64,000 nucleotides of DNA, taken from contig JBBDPC010000129.1 in the NCBI GenBank assembly GCA_040876735.1, positions 1-64,000 of the forward strand, read 5' to 3'. This document shows, piece after piece, positions 8,850 to 16,201 of this stretch (positions are counted from its first letter, which is position 1; each line of letters begins with the position of its first letter). The notes under the pieces are model-generated. The model saw only the letters and a program-made list of their open reading frames with translations. It was not told where the DNA came from and made no database searches. This DNA comes from Natronomicrosphaera sp040876735 (lineage in GTDB: Bacteria > Planctomycetota > Phycisphaerae > Phycisphaerales > Phycisphaeraceae). A program made the position numbers and the translations under genes.

Positions 8850-8911
8850 CCGAGCCTCGGCCGAATCGAAACACCCCACACCCTGACGCGGCGTCGCGTC
8901 AGGGTTTTTTT
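8816..8911 (+). promoter_or_regulatory. Phenylalanine attenuator (mutually exclusive hairpins)
   Basis: Four segments can be read directly. Segment 1 CCTGACGC (8816-8823), segment 2 CGCGACAGGG (8828-8837), segment 3 CCCTGACGCG (8881-8890), segment 4 CGCGTCAGGG (8895-8904) followed by seven U (8905-8911). Segment 2 pairs with 1 or with 3 (nine of ten pairs, one A-A mismatch), and 3 pairs perfectly with 4 to make the terminator. Segments 1 and 3 share the same eight bases, which is what makes the choice exclusive. Stalling at Phe codons frees segment 2 to sequester 3 and lets transcription reach aroF; completed translation lets the terminator form. Confidence 0.85.
8881..8911 (+). terminator. 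Intrinsic terminator of the aroF attenuator
   Basis: Perfect 10-base-pair stem (8881-8890 with 8895-8904), GCGT loop, and T7 tract. This is the strongest intrinsic terminator in the window and lies 150 bases before the aroF start codon, so it can only serve to attenuate. Confidence 0.9.
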
Positions 8912-8926
8912 ATATCCGGAGCAGTA

Positions 8927-9008
8927 AGCCGTCAGCTTTCAGCGATTAGCCAGCAACAGACAGGCCGCACAGAGGCGCACGCTGGCTGACGCCTTAAAGC
9001 TGACGGCT
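8927..9008. repeat. 82-base inverted repeat, family 3 copy 1
   Basis: Outer arms AGCCGTCAGCTTT / AAAGCTGACGGCT are perfect complements, with an inner pair TTAGCCAGC / GCTGGCTGA. It lies between the attenuator terminator and aroF. A diverged relative sits at 25399-25477; both share AGCCAGC..ACAGGCCG in the loop. It would form a long hairpin in the aroF leader RNA. Confidence 0.7.
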
Positions 9009-9060
9009 CAATGCTCAAACACTGGCATCCCGCTACGCCTCAGTCCCAGGAGTCCCTTTC

Positions 9061-10101
9061 ATGATCGTCGTCATGCAATCCGAATCGACGGAGCAACAGG
9101 TGGAACACGTCTGTCAACTGGTGCGCGAGATGGGGCTCACCGACCACGTCATCCGCGGCACGGAATTGACCGTCGTGGCGGTGATCGGCGAAGACCGCCG
9201 CAAGGACCAGGGGCGGCTGGAGCAGGCCCCGGGCGTCGACCGCGTGATGCGCGTGCTCGCGCCCTACAAGCTGGCGGCCCGCGAGACGAAGAAGGAGCGC
9301 AGCGTCATCCACCTCAGCGAGTCGTGCAGCTTCGGCGGCCAGTCGATCGCCGTCATCGCCGGTCCGTGCAGCGTGGAAAGCGAGGAGCAGATCATGCAGA
9401 CCGCCCGCATGGTCAAGGATGCCGGGGCGCATGCCCTGCGTGGCGGCGCGTTCAAGCCGCGCACCAATCCTTATGCCTTCCAGGGCATGGGCGAAGAAGG
9501 CCTGAAGCTGCTGGCGGCGGCGCGGGCGGAAACGGGGCTGGCCGTGGTGACGGAAGTAGTCACGCCCGAGGACGTGGACCTTGTCGCCGCGTACGCCGAC
9601 TGCCTGCAGATCGGCACGCGTAATGCGCAGAACTACAAGCTGCTCGAAGCGGTGGGCAAGCAGGACAAGCCGGTGCTTTACAAGCGCGGCATGTCGATGA
9701 CGATCGACGAGTACCTCCAGGCGAGCGAGTACATCCTCGCGGCGGGCAACTCGAACGTGATCCTCTGCGAGCGCGGCATCCGCACGTTCGAAGACCACAC
9801 GCGTAACACGCTGAGCCTGTCGGCCGTGCCGGAATTGCACCATCGCACGCATTTGCCGGTGGTGGTCGATCCGTCGCATGGCACGGGGCACGCGCGGCTG
9901 GTGCCGGACATGACGCGGGCGGCGGTGGCGGCGGGCTGCGACGGCCTGGCGATCGAGGTGCACCCGGACCCGGAGCATGCGCTGACGGACGGGGCGCAGT
10001 CGGTGACGCCGGCGGTGCTGGCGCAGATCATCGCGACGGTGCGCCGCGTGGCCGAGGCGGTGGATCGCACCTGCGCCGCGCCGGTGGCCGTGCACGCATA
10101 A
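9061..10101 (+). CDS. aroF: 3-deoxy-7-phosphoheptulonate synthase (DAHP synthase, type I-beta)
   Basis: Catalyses condensation of phosphoenolpyruvate and erythrose-4-phosphate, the first step of the shikimate pathway to Phe, Tyr and Trp. 346 residues. Residues 1-75 form the ferredoxin-like regulatory domain found in Thermotoga-type DAHP synthases (MIVVMQSESTEQQVEHVCQL), and 95-335 the catalytic barrel with AGPCSVES, GGAFKPRTNPYAFQG and PVVVDPSHGTG. AGGAG at 9048-9052 precedes the ATG. It is controlled by the upstream Phe attenuator; the N-terminal domain also suggests allosteric inhibition by an aromatic end product (known for the family). The gene is followed by a palindrome and the convergent ubiA. 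Confidence 0.97.
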   Translation: MIVVMQSESTEQQVEHVCQLVREMGLTDHVIRGTELTVVAVIGEDRRKDQGRLEQAPGVDRVMRVLAPYKLAARETKKERSVIHLSESCSFGGQSIAVIAGPCSVESEEQIMQTARMVKDAGAHALRGGAFKPRTNPYAFQGMGEEGLKLLAAARAETGLAVVTEVVTPEDVDLVAAYADCLQIGTRNAQNYKLLEAVGKQDKPVLYKRGMSMTIDEYLQASEYILAAGNSNVILCERGIRTFEDHTRNTLSLSAVPELHHRTHLPVVVDPSHGTGHARLVPDMTRAAVAAGCDGLAIEVHPDPEHALTDGAQSVTPAVLAQIIATVRRVAEAVDRTCAAPVAVHA

Positions 10102-10140
10102 GGGCGCGTTCACGCTCTTCCAACGACTCCGTGTCTTTCG

Positions 10141-10168
10141 AGGCCGTGCGACTTAAGTCGCACGGCCT
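10141..10168. repeat. CTTAAG-centred palindrome, family 1 copy 2
   Basis: Perfect 28-base palindrome (arm AGGCCGTGCGACTT) in the 85-base spacer between convergent aroF and ubiA. Like copy 1 it lies between converging genes, which fits a role as a shared transcription stop. Confidence 0.85.
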
Positions 10169-10186
10169 TGGGGGACCGTGAAGCGA

Positions 10187-11104
10187 TCAGTTCACAACCA
10201 CATTCACCACAACGTCCACCACCCCCGCCGCGCCCAGCGCGACGCTGATCACCCCGTTGACGGTGAGAAACACCAGCGGAATGCGATGCGTCTTCGACCC
10301 CGCCACCAGCACATGCTCCAGCACGAGCAGGCCCAGCGTCAGCGCTGCCGCCACCGCGAACACGACGCCAAGCTGCGGGCTCACCATTGCCATCGCCACC
10401 AGTGCAGCCGCCGTGACTCCATGCAGCCCCCGGCTCACCCACAACGCCGGCCGCACGCCCAGCCGTGACGGCATCGAAAAGAGTCCCTGCTCCCGATCCA
10501 CCCCCACGTCCTGCAACGCGTAGATCACATCAAACCCCGCCACCCAGCACGTCACCAGCAACGCCAGCAGCCACGGCCCAGCCGACCCGAGATATCCTGG
10601 CTCAATCGCAATCGCCGCCGCCAACGGACTCAGCGCCAACGCTACCCCCAGCACGATGTGACACAGCCAGGTGAACCGCTTGGTAAAGCTGTACCCCGCC
10701 AGGTACGCCGCCACCGCCGGCGACAGGACGACCGGCCACGGGTTGCCGTACAACACCCAGAACCCCGCCGCCGCCGCGACGAACCCCGCCGCGCACACCA
10801 CCGCCGCGCCCAGCACGAACGGCCGACTGATCGCCCCGCTGGGAATCGCCCGCCCGGCCGTACGCGGGTTGTCCGCATCAAAGCCCGCGTCCGCCCACCG
10901 GTTCACCGCCATCGCCAGCGTCCGCGCCAGTACCATGCAGACCACGATCAGCACGAACTCGCCGACGTACGGCAACCGCCCCGCCGTCCCGGCCGCGAGA
11001 AACGTCGCCAGCAAGGCGAACGGCAGCGCAAAGACACTGTGGCTGAGCTTGATGTCACGCGCGAGAATCGCCACGCGATGCGGTAACGGCGTTGCAGTAG
11101 TCAT
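10187..11104 (-). CDS. ubiA: UbiA-family prenyltransferase (probable menaquinone pathway)
   Basis: Integral-membrane prenyltransferase that attaches a polyprenyl chain to an aromatic acid during quinone synthesis; 305 residues with about nine transmembrane helices. The first Asp motif is NRWADAGFDADNPRT (N-x3-D-x3-D, near 70-84) followed by AGRAIPSG; the second is YALQDVGVDREQGLFSMP. These bind the Mg-diphosphate. With ubiX nearby on the same strand, and a bacterium expected to use menaquinone, the protein may be MqnP of the futalosine route rather than a ubiquinone enzyme; that is inference, since ubiD/mqnL is not in the window. A 218-base inverted-repeat-filled gap separates it from ubiX. 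Confidence 0.9.
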   Translation of the reverse strand: MTTATPLPHRVAILARDIKLSHSVFALPFALLATFLAAGTAGRLPYVGEFVLIVVCMVLARTLAMAVNRWADAGFDADNPRTAGRAIPSGAISRPFVLGAAVVCAAGFVAAAAGFWVLYGNPWPVVLSPAVAAYLAGYSFTKRFTWLCHIVLGVALALSPLAAAIAIEPGYLGSAGPWLLALLVTCWVAGFDVIYALQDVGVDREQGLFSMPSRLGVRPALWVSRGLHGVTAAALVAMAMVSPQLGVVFAVAAALTLGLLVLEHVLVAGSKTHRIPLVFLTVNGVISVALGAAGVVDVVVNVVVN

Positions 11105-11165
11105 GGATCAATCAGTCCGAAAACGAACCAGTTTAGCGATCCCCCGCGGACGGGTCACAGGGTAA

Positions 11166-11299
11166 GCGCATTTGGATTAGGGTGGGGCGGGCGTCTCGCC
11201 CGCCTTCCCCGGTCGCTGAAGTAGCGACTATGTTTCAAGAACAGGCCTTCGGCCTATCGGCGGGCGAGACGCCTGCCCCACCGGGGGAAGAGCCAAATG
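11166..11299. repeat. 134-base inverted-repeat element between ubiX and ubiA
   Basis: Outer arms CGCATTTGG (from 11167) and CCAAATGCG (to 11299) enclose longer arms reading GGTGGGGCGGGCGTCTCGCC (from about 11181) and its complement (to about 11282) with one mismatch. Just outside, GATCCCCCGCGGACGGGTCAC (in part, near 11137-11157) is repeated directly at 11302-11323. The layout, inverted termini inside a short direct repeat, resembles a MITE-type insertion, but no transposase is present. Confidence 0.65.
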
Positions 11300-11311
11300 C
11301 GATTCCCCCGC

Positions 11312-11337
11312 GGACGGGTCACTTAAGTGACCCGTCC
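11312..11337. repeat. CTTAAG-centred palindrome, family 2 copy 2 (carries the ubiX stop)
   Basis: Perfect 26-base palindrome with arm GGACGGGTCACTT. The ubiX frame runs into it and terminates at the TAA inside CTTAAG, so the last residues AGRVT of UbiX are repeat-encoded. Confidence 0.85.
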
Positions 11338-11943
11338 AGCGTCCTTCCACCGCACATCCAACCCATGCGCCACCCCCAACAGGTCCAGCCCCCGCGCGAC
11401 CACGAAGTCCACCAGGTCCTCGATCGTGCGCGGCATCATGTAAAACCCCGGGCTGGCCGGGCAGACAATCGCCCCCGCTTCGGTGACCGCCGCCATGTTG
11501 CGGATGTCGACCAGGCTCAACGGCGTCTCGCGATGCACCAGCACTAGTCGGCGGCGCTCCTTCAGCGTCACGTGCGCCGCACGGTGCAGCAGGTTCTGCG
11601 CCGAGCCGGTCGCGATGGCGGAGAGGCTGTTGCTCGAACAGGGCACGACGATCATGCCGTCATGCCGAAACGAGCCCGACGCGATCGCCGCGCCGACGTC
11701 GCGGTAGCTGTGCAGCACCAACCCCGCCGGCGTCGGCCCGCCCGCCTCGCCACCCGCCAGCGCCGCCGGGTCCACCCCCTCCATCCCCAACTCGTCATGC
11801 AGCAGCCGTTGGCCCAGGGGCGACACGACCACATGCGTCTCCACCTCCGCCGCCAGCAGCAACTGCACCGTCCGCCGCGCATACGCCGCCCCGCTGGCGC
11901 CGCTGACGCCGACCACGATGCGCTTGTCACGATCTGTTGTCAC
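11323..11943 (-). CDS. ubiX: UbiX-type flavin prenyltransferase
   Basis: Makes prenylated FMN, the cofactor needed by UbiD-type decarboxylases in quinone synthesis. 206 residues. VVGVSGASGAAYARRT (about 11-26) is the flavin-binding glycine loop, VPCSSNSLSAIATG the central segment and ERRRLVLVHRETPLS the dimethylallyl-phosphate site; all are typical. The start GTG overlaps the stop of the preceding lipoprotein gene by four bases (11940-11943), implying translational coupling. The stop codon and final residues come from a palindromic repeat, suggesting that repeat insertion replaced the original C-terminus. Together with ubiA it probably serves menaquinone synthesis. Confidence 0.93.
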   Translation of the reverse strand: MTTDRDKRIVVGVSGASGAAYARRTVQLLLAAEVETHVVVSPLGQRLLHDELGMEGVDPAALAGGEAGGPTPAGLVLHSYRDVGAAIASGSFRHDGMIVVPCSSNSLSAIATGSAQNLLHRAAHVTLKERRRLVLVHRETPLSLVDIRNMAAVTEAGAIVCPASPGFYMMPRTIEDLVDFVVARGLDLLGVAHGLDVRWKDAGRVT

Positions 11944-12452
11944 GGCTGGTCCTTTGCATGGGCATCAGGTGTTTCGTCACGCTGCCCGTCGATGCCTGTT
12001 GCCTCATAATCTTGAATCTCCACGGACGCCACGACATCCCAGAGCAAGGGTGGCGAGGCCATCACAAACACGGCAAACCTCTCTTCGTCCAGCATCGCCG
12101 CCACCGGATCATCACCACCAATCGATTGCCACACCCGCCCCTTCACTTCAACATCACGCAGCATTGGATCATTAACCTGCGTCAACCATTGTCGCATCGG
12201 GCTTATGGTTTCGCCGTCGAGTTCGATCGTCACGGCAACCGCTTCTTCGCCACCGCCATAAGACATGTAAACGAAGCCGGGCTCCTCCTCGACCGTCGAT
12301 TCCGGCATGTCGCGGGGAACAACGAACGACCTTACCGGCCCATATGGCGGCGTAATCACCCGCTCCTCCCGACCACATCCCGCAACACAGGCAAGCATCA
12401 GCACCAAGGCGAGCAGGCCGGTAGAGCGCGATCCATAACTGAGGTAAGACAT
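11940..12452 (-). CDS. Hypothetical lipoprotein
   Basis: A 170-residue protein with an N-terminal hydrophobic segment (about 10-24) and lipobox VAGC (near 23-26), so likely exported and lipid-anchored. The rest has no domain I recognise; it contains a short GFVYMSYGGGEEAVAVTIEL strand-rich region and a charged C-terminus. It begins three bases after dinG ends and overlaps ubiX by four bases, so the three form one transcription unit. Its placement does not reveal a function. Confidence 0.65.
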   Translation of the reverse strand: MSYLSYGSRSTGLLALVLMLACVAGCGREERVITPPYGPVRSFVVPRDMPESTVEEEPGFVYMSYGGGEEAVAVTIELDGETISPMRQWLTQVNDPMLRDVEVKGRVWQSIGGDDPVAAMLDEERFAVFVMASPPLLWDVVASVEIQDYEATGIDGQRDETPDAHAKDQP

Positions 12453-12455
12453 GCG

Positions 12456-14519
12456 TCAATTCCCCCTTTCCGCCGCCGCCTCCACATGCCGCACGGGCAG
12501 CTTCGGCAGCGCTTCGATGAACTGCTTGCCGTACCGCTTCGTCGCCACCCGCGGGTCGAGCACGACCACGCTGCCGCGGTCCTGCCGGGAGCGGATCAGC
12601 CGGCCGAAGCCCTGCTTGAATTTCAGGATCGCCTCGGGCAGCGAGTAATCCATAAATGGGTTGCCGCCGCGCTGGCGGATGCGCTCCATCCGCGCTTCGA
12701 CCAACGGCCGATCGGGCACGACGAACGGCAGCTTCGTGATAATCACGTTCCGCAGCGCATCGCCCTGCACGTCCACGCCCTGCCAGAAGCTGTCCGTGCC
12801 CAGCAGCACGCTGCGGCGGTCGTTGCGGAACTGCTCGAGCAACGGGGTGCGCTGCACGCCGTCACCCTGCACCAGCAGCGGCATGCCGCGCTGCGCCAGG
12901 TGCGGCCGCAGCCAGTCCGCGAGCTTGCGCAGCATCTGGTAACTGGTGAACAGCACGAACGCGCCGCCGTCGCTGTGGTCGAGCTGGCGCAGAATGGCGG
13001 GCCCGAGCTGCGCCTGATGCTGCGGATCGCTTGGCTCGGGCAGCGTGCGGTCGATCACCAGCTCCGCCTGCGTCTGGTAATCAAACGGCGAACCGAGCAT
13101 CAACGCCTCTGCCATGTCACACCCCAACCGCGACCGCGCATGCGCAAATGCATCCGCCTCCTTGCCGCTCGCCTGCTTCTGTTCATGGCGCGTCGCCAGC
13201 GTCGCCGACGTCAGCACCACGCCCATCGGCTCGCCCTCCGGGCCCGTCGCCTCGAACAGATGCTCCCGCAATCGCGGTCCGACATCCACCGGTGAACAGG
13301 CCAGCTCCACCCGCCGAAACCGCTCGCCCCGCGTCGCCTCCAGCCAGTAGACGCAGTCTTCCTCGCTCTGCTCCAGCAGCGCCTTGAGGCTCGCCACCAC
13401 GTCCCGGCAGCGCGACATGTAGCCGGCCAACTCATACCGGTCCGCCTCCTCCTCCACCTTCTCGCGCAGCCGGCTCAGCAGCAGGCTCAGGTCCTCCATC
13501 GGCTGGCCCAGCGTGTTCGCCACCACGTTCGCGTCGTCAATCCGGCCGTTCGTGCGGCCGTGGTTCGCCTGCCACATCACCAGGTCGTCGAACTGCGCGT
13601 GGCTCGCCATGTCCGCCCGGCTCACCTGCTCGATCGCCCGTTGCAGCAGCGTCGGCTCCGGCTTCTTCAAGCTCGCCAGAAAGCCCCGGCCCGTCCGCTC
13701 GTTAAACAAGGCGTTGAGCAGGAACCGTACCTGCGACTCGGTCACCGACAGCCCGAAGTGGTCGCTCGCCACGTCCTCGACCATGTGCGCTTCGTCGAGA
13801 ATCACATGGTCGTAAGGCGGCAGAAACCCCACCCCATCTTTCCGCAACGCCAGGTCGGAGAAGAACAGCGCGTGGTTCACGATCAGCAAGTCCGCGTTCT
13901 CCATCCGCCGACGGGCCTGCTGGTAGAAGCACTTGTTGTACGTCGGGCACCGCCGGCCCATGCAGTTGCCCGCGTCCGACCGCACCTTCTCCCACACGCC
14001 CGGCAACGTCCGCCCGAGTTGCGGCAGCGACGCCAGCGACCCGTCCGTCGTCTCGTACGCCCAGTCCTCCACCGCGTGCAGCGTCCGCACCAGCTCCGCA
14101 TCGGCGAACAGGTCGACCTGCCGTTTGGACGCGTTCGCCAGCCGGCGCAGCGACACATAGTTGCCCCGGCCCTTGACCAGCACGGCGGAGAACTCCTCGC
14201 CCAGTACCGCCTGCAGCAGCGGCACGTCGCGCTCGACGATCTGCTCCTGGAGCGCGATGGTATGCGTGGAAATGACCACCCGCTGCTTCCGCTTGCCTGC
14301 TTCGCGGTTGGCGACGATCCGCTCGATGGCGGGCAGCAGGTAGGCGAACGACTTGCCGACGCCCGTGCCCGCCTCGACCAGCAGCTTGTCGCCGGCCGCA
14401 AGCGTACGGCGGACCGCGTCAATCATGGCCGACTGCTCGGGCCGCTGCTCGAAGCGATCGCCCAGCCGGCGGGCGACTGGCCCGGTGGGCGAGAGGATGG
14501 TGGCGGGGTCGAAACTCAC
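12456..14519 (-). CDS. dinG: DinG/XPD-family DNA helicase with incomplete Fe-S cysteine set
   Basis: Superfamily 2 5'-3' helicase, 687 residues, that unwinds forked DNA and DNA-RNA hybrids. Walker A is GTGVGKS (51-57), the Q-motif region lies before it, and the DEAH box is DEAH at 242-245. C-terminal motifs include FWQGVDVQGDALRNVII and GRLIRSRQDRGSVVVLDPR. The Fe-S domain keeps C186, C191 and C197 with E. coli-like spacing, but the first ligand, expected after KGRGNYV, is serine (S123), so a conventional four-Cys cluster is not possible. The start is GTG at 14519; TAAACT lies six bases before it and there is no Shine-Dalgarno, suggesting a leaderless message. Confidence 0.9.
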   Translation of the reverse strand: MSFDPATILSPTGPVARRLGDRFEQRPEQSAMIDAVRRTLAAGDKLLVEAGTGVGKSFAYLLPAIERIVANREAGKRKQRVVISTHTIALQEQIVERDVPLLQAVLGEEFSAVLVKGRGNYVSLRRLANASKRQVDLFADAELVRTLHAVEDWAYETTDGSLASLPQLGRTLPGVWEKVRSDAGNCMGRRCPTYNKCFYQQARRRMENADLLIVNHALFFSDLALRKDGVGFLPPYDHVILDEAHMVEDVASDHFGLSVTESQVRFLLNALFNERTGRGFLASLKKPEPTLLQRAIEQVSRADMASHAQFDDLVMWQANHGRTNGRIDDANVVANTLGQPMEDLSLLLSRLREKVEEEADRYELAGYMSRCRDVVASLKALLEQSEEDCVYWLEATRGERFRRVELACSPVDVGPRLREHLFEATGPEGEPMGVVLTSATLATRHEQKQASGKEADAFAHARSRLGCDMAEALMLGSPFDYQTQAELVIDRTLPEPSDPQHQAQLGPAILRQLDHSDGGAFVLFTSYQMLRKLADWLRPHLAQRGMPLLVQGDGVQRTPLLEQFRNDRRSVLLGTDSFWQGVDVQGDALRNVIITKLPFVVPDRPLVEARMERIRQRGGNPFMDYSLPEAILKFKQGFGRLIRSRQDRGSVVVLDPRVATKRYGKQFIEALPKLPVRHVEAAAERGN

Positions 14520-14525
14520 ACCAGC

Positions 14526-14531
14526 AGTTTA
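14526..14531 (-). promoter_or_regulatory. Possible -10 hexamer of dinG (leaderless arrangement)
   Basis: On the minus strand TAAACT, six bases upstream of the dinG GTG. A start at the first codon would follow. No good -35 is visible. Confidence 0.35.
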
Positions 14532-14640
14532 CGTCGAAACGTTCGGGCTGTGTTCGAGTCGCCTCGGGCGTGCCCGGCCTCGTGATTCCCCTCCCCTTGG
14601 ACGACCATGGCCGCTGGAGATCCCGCCGCCGCGTAGAAGC

Positions 14641-14959
14641 TCAAACCACGGATGCACACGGCTGGGAAAGCGAGAAAGGCAGTACCACGAAGAGCACAAA
14701 GAACACGAAGAAGAAGGAACAGGGAGTGAAGCAGAGAGCGTAAGTCCAATAGCCCCATGCGGAAGCATGGGGTTGATGGCGTCCGGCGACCGAAAACCCC
14801 ACGCTTTCGCGTGGGGCTATTGGGCTTGCGCTCTTTTCTTCACTCCTGCCTCATTCTTCTCCGCCTTCGTGTTCTTCGTGACTGATCTTGTCTCTGCTTG
14901 GCGTCTTGGCAGCTTGGCGACTTGGCGTTTTCCGATCCGCGCGTATCCGTGGTTTCGCT
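14641..14959. repeat. Long imperfect inverted repeat with nested hairpins
   Basis: The 440-base spacer between dinG and the ankyrin gene has no credible ORF. It is mostly one large imperfect inverted repeat: AAACCACGGATGCACACGG near 14643 is answered by CGCGTATCCGTGGTTTCGC near 14940-14958, and the AC(G/A)AAGA-rich stretch at 14688-14735 by the CTTCGTGTTCTTCGTGAC stretch at 14864-14882. At the centre are two tight hairpins, CCCCATGC-ggaa-GCATGGGG and CCCCACGC-tttc-GCGTGGGG, flanked by AATAGCC / GGCTATT. The GAAGAACACGAAG words are internally repetitive. Confidence 0.7.
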
Positions 14960-15709
14960 TCACCATTCAGCGTTGGGCAGGCTTTCGGGCATGAAATCGC
15001 CGACGAACTTGCGCTCCATGCCATTGCCCCAGCCGGCGCCATGGTCGCTGGTGATGCTCTGGCGGGACTGCTCGCTGATCTTGTGCGGGCCGAAGCTCAG
15101 CAGGGCCAGGATCGATCCCGGGCGCAGGTGCTCGCTGGCCCAGGTCAGGGGGGAATCGCCGTGCGCGTCGCGCGCCGCACGGTCGCCGCCCTGTTCGAGC
15201 AGGTAAGCGATGATCGCTTCGTCGGCATAGGCGGCCGCGCGATGCAACGGGGTTTCGCCTTTCGTCCGCACGTCGCGCATGAAGGCCCCCGTCTCCTTGC
15301 CGGGAAGGGTCCGGGCGTTCACGTCGGCGCCGTGCTCGACCAGCAGGCGGATGACGTAGAGGTAGTAGGGGCGTCCGGCTTTGGCCAGCGCGTTGTGCAG
15401 CGGCGTCTCGCCGGTGTCGGCCACGGTGGCGTTGACGTTCGCCCCATGCTGGATCAGAAAATCGCACACTTTCCAGTGCCCGAAAAATGCGGCGTGGCCC
15501 AGTTCCTCATCGACGTTCAGGCTGCTCAGGTCGCCCCCGGCCTCCAGCACCGCCTTCAGGGCTGTGACGTCGTTGTAATACACGAACCACTGCATCACCT
15601 TGATCGCCCCTTCGTGAAGGACGTCTCGCCATTCGGGCAGACGGATCAGGTCGAACACCCGGTCGGTCCGCCCCCGGCTGATGTGCTGAAGGATCGTCGC
15701 TTTGTCCAT
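14960..15709 (-). CDS. Ankyrin-repeat protein
   Basis: A 249-residue protein with about five ankyrin-type repeats, a scaffold for protein binding with no enzymatic signature. Recognisable repeats include LGHAAFFGHWKVCDFLIQHG, ETPLHNALAKAGRPYYLYVI and ETPLHRAAAYADEAIIAYLL with the diagnostic TPLH turns; the N-terminal 60 residues are a divergent helical lead-in. No signal peptide, so cytoplasmic. The frame is open to 15772, but ATG 15709 (MDKATILQH) is preferred, as the upstream residues are low-complexity. It follows the DUF4174 gene by 59 bases on the same strand and may be its operon partner. The stop codon abuts the large inverted repeat. Confidence 0.8.
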   Translation of the reverse strand: MDKATILQHISRGRTDRVFDLIRLPEWRDVLHEGAIKVMQWFVYYNDVTALKAVLEAGGDLSSLNVDEELGHAAFFGHWKVCDFLIQHGANVNATVADTGETPLHNALAKAGRPYYLYVIRLLVEHGADVNARTLPGKETGAFMRDVRTKGETPLHRAAAYADEAIIAYLLEQGGDRAARDAHGDSPLTWASEHLRPGSILALLSFGPHKISEQSRQSITSDHGAGWGNGMERKFVGDFMPESLPNAEW

Positions 15710-15768
15710 CTGCCCGCCTCGTTGCGAAGGGAAAGGGGATGATCGTGCGGCTGCCGGCGCTCGGCGTC

Positions 15769-16161
15769 TCAACGTTCTGCCGGATGAACCTTCGGCAGCG
15801 CGTCGAGTTGGGCGAACAGATCGTGCAGCCTCACCGGTTTGTGGCTGTAGAGCATCTGCTGGCCGTCGCGGTCGAGCAGGATGAGGGTGAACTTGCCGGC
15901 GTCGGCTTCCATCTCCTCGCGCAGACGGATGATGGTGTCGTGGTTGAGCGGTTGGCCGTCGAGGTAGCCTTCGTCGTGCCCGATGATGGTGAGGAGTTTG
16001 ACATGGCGCTGGTTAAGCGCGCCCTGGCTGGCGGCGAGGGTCTGTTGCTGCCACTGGAGCGGGCCGTTGTCGCGGTAGGGGGCGAAGAGCAGCAGCAGGC
16101 GGTGATTGGCGCGGAGGCGGTCGAGGTTGGCGTCAAGGCCGGGGGCTTGGTCGTCTTGCAT
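15769..16161 (-). CDS. DUF4174 domain protein (thioredoxin-like fold)
   Basis: A 130-residue protein matching the DUF4174 pattern: LLLLFAPYRDNGPLQWQQQT near 23-42, a middle segment with TIIGHDEG, then FTLILLDRDGQQMLYSHKPV and a final DLFAQLDALP. The fold is thioredoxin-like, but there is no CxxC, so it is unlikely to be redox-active. No signal peptide is evident, unlike many exported DUF4174 members. GGAGA precedes the ATG. It lies 40 bases downstream of the PfkB kinase gene and upstream of the ankyrin gene, probably one operon. Function unknown. Confidence 0.75.
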   Translation of the reverse strand: MQDDQAPGLDANLDRLRANHRLLLLFAPYRDNGPLQWQQQTLAASQGALNQRHVKLLTIIGHDEGYLDGQPLNHDTIIRLREEMEADAGKFTLILLDRDGQQMLYSHKPVRLHDLFAQLDALPKVHPAER

Positions 16162-16201
16162 GGGGTCTCCATCGAGCGGGTCGGCGTGGCGGCCGTGGAT
16201 G

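Noticed and set aside
14353..14994. Plus-strand frame of 213 codons covering the dinG start and the repeat region
   Set aside because: Starts inside dinG, runs through inverted repeats, and has no domain or ribosome-binding site.
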